From contig OZ021727.1 in NCBI GenBank assembly GCA_963978545.1, forward strand, positions 50,659,487 through 50,723,486: a stretch of DNA of 64,000 nucleotides, in the 5' to 3' direction. Source of the stretch: Linyphia triangularis (lineage: Eukaryota; Arthropoda; Arachnida; Araneae; Linyphiidae). Made by a program: the position numbers and the translations under genes. The notes under the pieces were generated by a model, which ran no database searches, was not told the origin of the DNA, and saw nothing but the letters and a program-made list of their open reading frames with translations. Positions 56,510 through 64,000 of the stretch are shown here, one piece after another (the stretch's first letter is position 1; every line of letters begins with the position of its first letter).

Positions 56510-58141
56510 GTAAGTGAAATATTAATTATTTAAAAATAAATGTTTATGTATATATATATGTATATATATGTGTTTGCTTTTCTTATGTGCTTTTGTTATT
56601 ATATACATTCATTGATTATAGCTTTTAATAATTTATAAATTGTTTATATTTATTATGTTTTTTTTTAAATATAAATACTGTTAAATAGTCTGTTTTTTCC
56701 CCCCGCGCCGTTTAGGCGAAACTAACACATTCTATGATTATAAATAAACTAGCATTATTTTTTTTATTGAGTAATATATTATTAAAGCAAAGTTGCTTAA
56801 AACTCTAACTATCTTTCATAATAGATTGTTTTTACCTTATTTAAAAATATTTAAGGAAATACAGAGTGATTCACGCACTTCAAAGTTTACCTGCGTGTAA
56901 AAGTATAAGCTTAAAAATTTAAAATACTGTAAATTATCTCAGATAGTTGAAATGTTGACTTTTATTTTTAGTGGATAAACTTTAGGTGCTACGACGTCCT
57001 CTTTCACAAAGCACAAAAGCGTGTTCATTTTACCTGGTTTTGGGTGACTTTGCGGAGTCGGTATTGATGTTAAAAATGGCTGTTACGAGGTTCGTATTCA
57101 ACTCAGCTCTATCATTGAATTACTGAGTTTAGCTGCTGCATCAAGATATTTCTGCGAAACTCTTAAATGATATGAGAATATGGCTTTCGCACAAAATAAC
57201 TCTTCAACGTTAATATTCGCTGTTTCTGGCAGAACACCATGCCCCAGCCATGCCAAAATGCTTCTGAGCACGCGAACACTGAGATACAGATTGAAATACA
57301 TTCGAAACAATCTATAGACAATTATATACCGGGAAGTAAGTAACAGTAGCAATGCTTTTTCACTGAATTACGGTCCATTAAACATTCATTTGCGCGATTT
57401 TAAAGTCATATGTAATACTAATTTTTAAAATATGTTTTAAGCATTTATTTATAATTACAATACTGAAAACTAACACCCATACTATACAATTAAACTACAA
57501 TTTTAAAAAATATGAGTAATTAATGTAATTAATATATAATCATAAATAGCACTGAAAAATATATTTAACATATTTTTAAATTAGTAACAAAATATTTTTA
57601 GATAGAAAATTAATTGATTTTCAAAATTAATCGATTTTCAAAATTAAAATTGTAGTATGAATATTTATAATCATTTTTTGTACTTCATTTTAATTAATAT
57701 AGTAAACTTGACCTTCTGTCAGATAAATATATATCAACATGTTATTTTTTAATTTAACATTTGAATTAATTTAATTAAAAAATGTTTTCCACTATATTCC
57801 AATTAATTTGATTTAAATTTTAATTTTATATTGGAATTATTTTAATTTTTAATTTTATTTCATATTTTGTTTTAAAATTGTAAAAATATTAATTTTTGAA
57901 AAATTATCTGTAGATTGAAAATAACGGTGATAGAAATACTGAATCTTTTCCAAATACAGAACATATCTTTTTTTTTAAAAAGGAAGCTTTAATAGAAAAA
58001 CCAGGTTTGCTGCAATCAAATAGTAATGTTTTTAAATCCTATATTCGCATAAAGTTGTTAAATATAATTTTAATTTCGATCGTGATCTTTACTTTAGAAT
58101 ATTATTTATCTAGATAATTCAAAATAAATTTTTTATTTTAG
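56510..58141 (+). other. Gene 3 intron 1
   Basis: Contains a minus-strand open reading of 84 residues (57098-57352; ends YLDAAAKLSNSMIELS) that looks protein-like and GC-richer than its surroundings but matches no family I can name. It is probably a mobile-element fragment. Confidence 0.4.
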
Positions 58142-58314
58142 TGTTTGATGCTTACGGGAAACCAGAAAGTGGAGTCTTCAGTGGCAATATCAAGAGGTGG
58201 GGAGATTATGCTGAATGCGTCAATGTTTATGCTCCTCCGAAACCAAATACTGATGGTGGGGACTTTCATGAAAAATATTACAGCCTGGAGATGACATTGA
58301 ATATTAGAAAACAT
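58142..58314 (+). pseudogene. Gene 3 exon 2: NRF core
   Basis: The split Met codon restores WAIKM. It then reads FDAYGKPESGVFSGN and WGDYAECV, the most diagnostic NRF text in the window. KYYSLEM stands where the family has KYC. Donor GTAAGG. Confidence 0.93.
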
Positions 58315-59118
58315 GTAAGGAAATCAATAGATAGAATGTCTTGATTATTTAAAAATAGGTAATATAGAAGGGTGGATAAACTGACCATCCCAAAGGAAAT
58401 TAATTGATACAAGATCATTTAAATCAAGTACATTATAAAATGTTCCTGAAAATCTCTGAAAAGTGCCATAAAACAATTTATTTTATGTATAATTAAGTTA
58501 TTGGTATAAATATGATTTACCTCGATTATGCAAAATAGCCACTTTACTCGAATAAATCGGGAAAAGTGGCCAGGGTCTGTTTACTTTAACCTTATATAGT
58601 AATTGGAATAGTAAAGAGCTTGACCAAGTTTAATCTATTTATTACCAGAAATACAACAATTTGAAAAATTATATCTGTAAAATTTTAAACTTTCCAAACA
58701 AGTTAAAGATGCAGATTTTTGTAATAAAATAAAAAAAAATTAAAAATTAACTGTACATTCCAAATAATACGTTAAAATTTTTATGTACTTTAAAAAAAAA
58801 AAACAATAGAAATAGAAACATTAAAAAAAATTAGATTTTGAAAAATTCAAATAAACCTCTTACTGCATATGGATTTATTACAAAATTCGTACTGAAATTC
58901 ATCATTTTCGCAACGAAAATACTACTCGTAGTTTTACACTGAAGGTTACTGGCAATATTGACGATATCTATTGAGACAGTTTAACAATTTGATTTTGAGG
59001 CTATGCACTCTCCAGCAAAAAATTCCGATGGTCACTTTAACCCACCTTGATTGCTTTACCAAATCTTCACTCTAGTTATTAAATAATTAAATTATAAATT
59101 AATTAACTTATATTTCAG

Positions 59119-59212
59119 TTGGTGCCCCTCAGTGTGGGAACTTATTTTCCAGATTCGTGAGAGTTTTCTGCATCTGTTGCGGAATTCAGAGAATATTTGA
59201 ACCACACAAATG
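59119..59212 (+). pseudogene. Gene 3 exon 3: broken cysteine motif
   Basis: 94 bases: LVPLSVGTYFPDS, in-frame TGA, then EFSASVAEFREYLNHTN in the same frame. The TGA replaces the second Cys of the motif. Acceptor ATATTTCAG, donor GTAAAT. Confidence 0.88.
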
Positions 59213-59885
59213 GTAAATATCCCTCTAAGAAATACTTTTATCGAATTAATTTTTTGAAAAAGGAAATGATAATTATTTCAAATTATACCATTTCGATGGA
59301 GACATTTGTTTCACCATGCCACTATTTAAAAATCATTTGTTTAAATAAATATTTAAAAAGAAAATTCAATTAGAAAATATTTTGTTGCTGCAATCACTTA
59401 ATTTAAAATAATTTAACTTGTTAGCCTTTTGAAATTGTTCCAAATTCAAAGCAAAATCCGATACAAAATAATATTTCTTTACTGCATGATATTTACCCAA
59501 ACAAATATTAAAAGGGATTCACCATTTAAATACCATTTGGAAAAATATATAATTTAAATTTTTTCTGCAATTTCAAAATATTCAATTAGCATTTTATTAA
59601 TTTTTGTTTAATGAAAGGGAATTTGTATGCATTGTAATTTTTTATGCATGTAATTATTTTCAATTTTCAGATGCTTCATGGCAATTTTAATAATTTAATA
59701 TTTTTACGCATAATTAAGTAACAATTATTTACAAGGCAACTGTTATTTAATAAATTGTACTAAAACGGTTACTATGTTAATGCAACTAACAAAAATTGTA
59801 AATAATCATATTGTTATACTAGCTGTTAAAGTTTACTCATTTTTAAAATTTTTTTGCATTTCTTAAATCATTTATGTATTTACAG

Positions 59886-59988
59886 TAACTAAAGCATTAT
59901 TAGATGAAGTGGAATATCTTTTTACTAGTACATCAATGACTTGGCAGCCATCTTCCAAATCTTTATCAACTGGGGCTTACGTAATGAT
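59886..59988 (+). pseudogene. Gene 3 exon 4: membrane-proximal NRF end
   Basis: Starts in phase with exon 3 (TKALLDEVEYLFTSTSM) and ends STGAYVM in phase 2 before GTGGGT. This is the position equivalent to the donors of the 97-base exons in genes 1 and 2. Confidence 0.78.
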
Positions 59989-60669
59989 GTGGGTATAATT
60001 ATTCATGAAAAACGTTACAGTATTAGTAAAGTTTGAATGACGAGACCTAGAGTTTAAATATTGGATATTATATTTATTAAATTTTGTTTTATTCAGTATT
60101 GTGTAATTATTTTACCCTATGTCATTGCAAAAATCAAGAAAAATATATCAAACTGAAAAACTTCACTTTTCGTGAATGCATACGAAATATGATTAAACAA
60201 AGCTCCACATTTTTCTTTACTAAATGTAATGGAAATCAGGGACATTTTAACTGTAAAGATGTACATAAAGTGTATTTTCTGTTTTAAAAGTGAAAATTGC
60301 GTAATTAATTCAAATGTTTCTTATAATAATTTTGATGAATTTACAGCATAGCTTAAATGCTGTTTTTATTAATATGCGATTTAATATTTTAGGTCTCAGT
60401 TTAAAAATGTATCCTTAATCTCCTATAAAAACTTACAATTATTAACTAAATAAATATCTTTCTATTAACTTCTCATATCCCTCAAAAATTTTCTTTGAAT
60501 TTATAGATTTTAATTCTTTTCCTTGTACAATTTCCTAAAAAATCTTTATACTTTATCATTTTGCCATTGAGGTCTAACGAGATAAATACCTCTGATATAA
60601 ACGAAGAAGTTAACTACAAATGAATAAAAACCTGAAGTTTGGAAATTCACTGCTTCTGTACTTTTTCAG

Positions 60670-60995
60670 TGGTATAATTATTTTGTACCTATCTTTGGTT
60701 GCCATCGGAACTTCCATCACAGTGTACTGACAGTGTATTGACAAAACGAATGATGGAACCAGATGTAATTCCTGAAGAGACGACATCGCAAACCGATGAA
60801 CAACCATATAAAACAGACACCAACGAAAATTTCGTGGCAAATGAAAGAGTGATAAGGACTGGGAGCAGTGCGAGAATTCGAATTATGAAGTTATTGATAA
60901 GAAAGTGGAAAATCACATTGATAGATTGCTTTCAGATATTGATTCAAATTTAGTTAAGAAATATCATCATGAAAAGTTTAATAAACATGTAAAAG
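60670..60995 (+). pseudogene. Gene 3 exon 5: membrane segment and linker with frame breaks
   Basis: Opens GIIILYLSLVAIGTSITVY, then TGA. Coding text continues one base out of frame (DSVLTKRMMEPDVIPEE) and returns to the first frame by about 60863 (EQCENSNYEVIDKK...). Donor GTAAGT in phase 1. Confidence 0.8.
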
Positions 60996-62045
60996 GTAAG
61001 TATTTTATATAATTAATAAAAAAACAGTACATCAACTCATAATCAGATTTTAAATTGTTTGGCGATATCATAACTTAATTGTTAGAACTCTTGCCTTTCG
61101 TGCCAACTATATTGGAGAGTAATTGCTGATAAATTTGAATTTTCTATGTAGTTCAAAATCCAGATTTTGAGTTTTTCGATTTGGCAAAAATGATTTTTTA
61201 TTTTTAGAATAGGTAAGAAACAAATTAACTCGTGAAGTAACCATTTTGCAAAAAACTTAGATAGAAAGTTAATCTCAGGGGTAAATTTATTTAGTTAGAC
61301 TATTTTTAAAATATAAACCATGGTTGAATGCAAACTATAATTCTCAATTTAAAATAGAAAAGAAATATTTTAGTGGAATAGAATAAACCCCTATAGTTTT
61401 ATAAGGGCCATAGCATAAAATATTAAACTAAGATACTTTTATTATCTTTTTGATATTGTTATCTAGAATGGTCTGAAGATATCTGTCAGTTTCAATTTCC
61501 TCTGGATTGCTGAGCTATTTAGTAGTGCATTAGGTTATTATTAACTGAGAGTTTCTCAGATGTCTCATCTTTGAAAATATATAGTTTGGTAATAGATATA
61601 TTAACATAACATATTTTACGGTACTGTAGCACTACCCAACTCCAAATGAAACTTCTATTTGTATTGTACACCTAGCATGAAAATGGATTCAATCCCTAAA
61701 CCCTGAAATATTGATAGTTAATTTTCTCAAGTTTAAAATAATTTAAAAACTAGTAATAATAGTAGGCTCTATTGTCATTGGCTATAGATTGGTTTTTAAG
61801 AAAAGAGAATTGAAATTTTGATTTTTTTTCCTAATCAATTTTTTACAGCTTAAATGTTAGTAGCAGGAGTATTCAGAATTTTAAAAATTATGTTGGTAGA
61901 ATTGTTTAAAACTTTGTCTGATTTGAAGTATTTACTTAAAATTCGAACAAATTACTAGTAAAGTTTTATTTGCAAAAATTTGTGTTCGTTAAGTACAAGT
62001 CCTAATTTTAGAATATTATTTTTAAACACGTTTAATACTTTTCAG

Positions 62046-62218
62046 TCTGGAAAGAAAACTTCAAATCTTTCATCAACTATTTTCGTGTAGTAACAAATGG
62101 TTAAAATTTAGGGGACACCATTGAGACTAATGGCCAATTTCTGTATTTTTACGGTATGAGGTTCCTCAACATGATCTGGATTATTTGCTGTCATGGATAT
62201 GCTTTTAGCTTCAGTAGC
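62046..62218 (+). pseudogene. Gene 3 exon 6: GMRFLNMIW...CHGY segment
   Basis: 173 bases, phase-compatible with exon 5. WKENFKSFINYFRVVTNG is followed by an in-frame TAA, then FLYFYGMRFLNMIWIICCHG. The motif order matches functional NRF-6 proteins. Donor GTAAGT. Confidence 0.87.
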
Positions 62219-63182
62219 GTAAGTAAGTAACGTTGAAATGAAACCTCTTGAACAATTAACTTAAAAAAATATTAACTCTTGAATGATTAAAAAAAATCTG
62301 CTGAATTTTCTCGTTGCAGATTTTAGTGCAAATAACTTTATTATATTACATATTTATTATATTAATATATTGTATATAAAAATAATATATGATATATATT
62401 GTTACGAATTTCGGTATATTTGTAAACAATCTGAGTTCTGGTTTTCTTTATCGAACCCTGATAATCTGGTCTATGTCGTATTATAATTTATGAAAAGAAA
62501 GTAATCTCTTTTTTTCGAAACTTTTCCACTGTTTATCAAAAAAAAAACATCAATCGCGCAAGTTTAAAATTGATTTTTTTTCTATATTTAGATATTTAAC
62601 AACTCTAATATTTCATTGAAATATAAAAAAGGTGGTGAGAGCATTTTCTTCCATGCCTTGAAAAAATTAGATTCATACAAGGATTAGTTTTCCCTGAAAG
62701 AGAATTCGCATGCGAAAAAAAAAGTAATATTTAACTTTTGACATAAATTAACTCAAAAACAAAAGCATCTCTAAATTTTTCTTATCAGGAGATTTCCCAG
62801 ACACGTCTCTACGAATAGGCAAAATTTCATAATTTCAAATTCAATAGTTTTTTGCGCTGTGAGACAAAGAAGTACGCGCATCGGAAAAATTCTGAAACAG
62901 CGGCAACTCTTTTAAATCCTTACTTTTTTTTAGTAAAGAGAAATATAATGTCTGTTAAAAATACTGATTTTATTAACTAAATGTTATAATCCAGTAAAAA
63001 TTGTGTTTCTCTTCATGTTCTTTTCTTTTACAAGTTCTCATAATGTAATGCTTTGTCATGGATTATTAATTAGTGTCTCTTATAAAAAAGGTCTCATCGC
63101 ATGTAGGTGTTCTTTTCCTTGCTGATCAAATTGAATCTAGAATGTTAAAGAGGTAGAGATAAGCTCATCGTAATCATCGATT
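62219..63182 (+). other. Downstream of gene 3 exon 6
   Basis: AT-rich. The next acyltransferase exon, which should carry an SVDTFF-like motif, was not found here. It may be lost or lie past the right edge. Confidence 0.5.
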
Positions 63183-63389
63183 TACACTGTTAAAAATTTT
63201 GTTCCACCTTGCACCAAAAATTGGTTCCCATTTAGCTGCCACCAACATTTGGTGCTTAGTTTCACGATTTAATGGTGCAACCTCGGACCGTAAGCACCAT
63301 TAAATCGCAAAACTAAGCACCAAATGTTGGTGGCAGCTAAATGGGAACCAAATTTTGGTGCATGGTGGACAAATTTTTTTAACAGTGTA
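63183..63389. mobile_element. Palindromic MITE, about 207 bp
   Basis: Ends TACACTGTTAAAAA and its complement. The arms pair over almost the whole length, with an inner core TTAGCTGCCACCAACATTTG and its inverse. It may use a TA target. Confidence 0.88.
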
Positions 63390-64000
63390 GATAAACAACT
63401 GGATATACTGCTTAACGCTGGGGTAATGAGCCACCGCGGTAGCTAGATGCTTGGATGGAGGAATTTGCATTGCCGATGTGGATTGTCTTCGATCTTTATG
63501 GTATATTCGCGTTACTTTTGATATTTGGCAAGCAAACAAAAATAAGAATAAAACATATTTGAAGAAAATAGTTTAACTAATAAATAAAACTGACCAAAAT
63601 AATTCTAAGTATAGGATTTGTATATTTGAAACAAACATTTGAGATTAGTTACTGTCGATATCTGTAAACGTGTTTTATCTTTATTGATTTGAATTTAATT
63701 CTTTAAATTTTAAGTTACATAAATTAAATGTTTTAAAAATAAATTATCATCTACAAGTTATTAGAGTTCAGAAAGCAAATGAAAATAGACTTTAAAAGTA
63801 TATTTATTTTAGAAGTAGAAATAAAAGATAATTGAATAAATACAGTAAACCAGTTGAAAATAAGTAATAATAAGATTGCAAAATCCAAATTCATTTATAC
63901 TATAACTAACGTAATAGAAAAAACAATTTAAGTTTCAAAGGCAAACTTTTATATTAATTTTTCATGCTCAATATTATTTTATAACTTATGCATTTAAAGA

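Larger units (their letters stand above)
56335..62218 (+). pseudogene. nrf-6-like: Gene 3: NRF-6-like paralogue, probable pseudogene (six exons in window)
   Basis: Exons 56335-56509, 58142-58314, 59119-59212, 59886-59988, 60670-60995 and 62046-62218 join in phase. A signal-peptide-like start (MMIKLVLSLFLHFF) is followed by a clear NRF domain: GWAIK|MFDAYGKP, SGVFSGN, WGDYAECV. Then come the first membrane segment (GIIILYLSLVAIGTS), an acidic and basic linker, and the YGMRFLNMIWIICCHGYAF segment with the conserved His. Breaks: TGA at 59158-59160 in place of the second Cys of the usual C-x-PDSC; TGA at 60728-60730 with a one-base shift there and a compensating shift near 60830-60863; TAA at 62102-62104. 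KYC has become KYY, and the first Cys of C-x-PDSC has become Tyr. Later acyltransferase exons were not seen before 64000. It was probably a functional receptor-like acyltransferase that has decayed. Stop readthrough is the alternative, but three stops make it unlikely. Confidence 0.88.

Overview
This is AT-rich eukaryotic DNA, almost certainly from an arthropod and possibly an arachnid. The grounds are GT-AG introns of several kb, an NRF-6-type gene family, tRNA-derived SINEs, Helitrons, many MITEs, a Ty3/gypsy element and long homopolymer runs. The phylum-level call is inference; no ribosomal or mitochondrial marker is present. Most of the 64 kb is intron or intergenic DNA filled with mobile elements.

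The protein-coding content is one gene family: three paralogues of the nose-resistant-to-fluoxetine (NRF-6)-like membrane acyltransferases, which have an extracellular NRF domain followed by an acyltransferase-3 membrane domain. Gene 1 lies on the minus strand. Twelve exons were read from 52.2 kb down to a stop at 22.0 kb, with matching splice phases throughout and 542 residues; the start of its NRF domain was not found. Gene 2 is on the minus strand further left. Three exons (5.8-4.05 kb) are in the window and the rest lie beyond the left edge. Gene 3 is on the plus strand (56.3-62.2 kb and probably beyond the right edge). Its NRF half is the best preserved of the three, but it has three in-frame stops and frame changes, so it reads as a pseudogene.

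Mobile elements by region: 2.2-3.8 kb has a 110-bp minisatellite, a foldback element and a Helitron-like end. 7.7 kb has a cluster of hairpins. 8.7-9.6 kb is a decayed minisatellite. 10.5-12.0 kb is a non-autonomous Helitron, followed by a Tc1-type transposase relic. 15.6-26 kb has five copies of an unclassified repeat of about 750 bp ('family B'). 22.3-23.0 kb is a TTAA-flanked MITE. 27.1 and 32.8 kb are tRNA-derived SINEs with target-site duplications. 31.7-32.4 kb is a long foldback. 33.6-35.6 and 35.9-37.6 kb are two hAT-type elements, each with an 8-bp target-site duplication. 37.9 kb has three 55-bp tandem units. 40.0-40.9 kb is a foldback split by a small piggyBac-like MITE. 44.06-44.86 kb is a TTAA-flanked element whose empty site survives in a neighbouring tandem duplicate. 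47.06-50.75 kb is an internally deleted Ty3/gypsy LTR retrotransposon in a gene 1 intron. 63.2 kb is a palindromic MITE.

No prokaryotic features, CRISPR array, rRNA or functional tRNA gene was seen.
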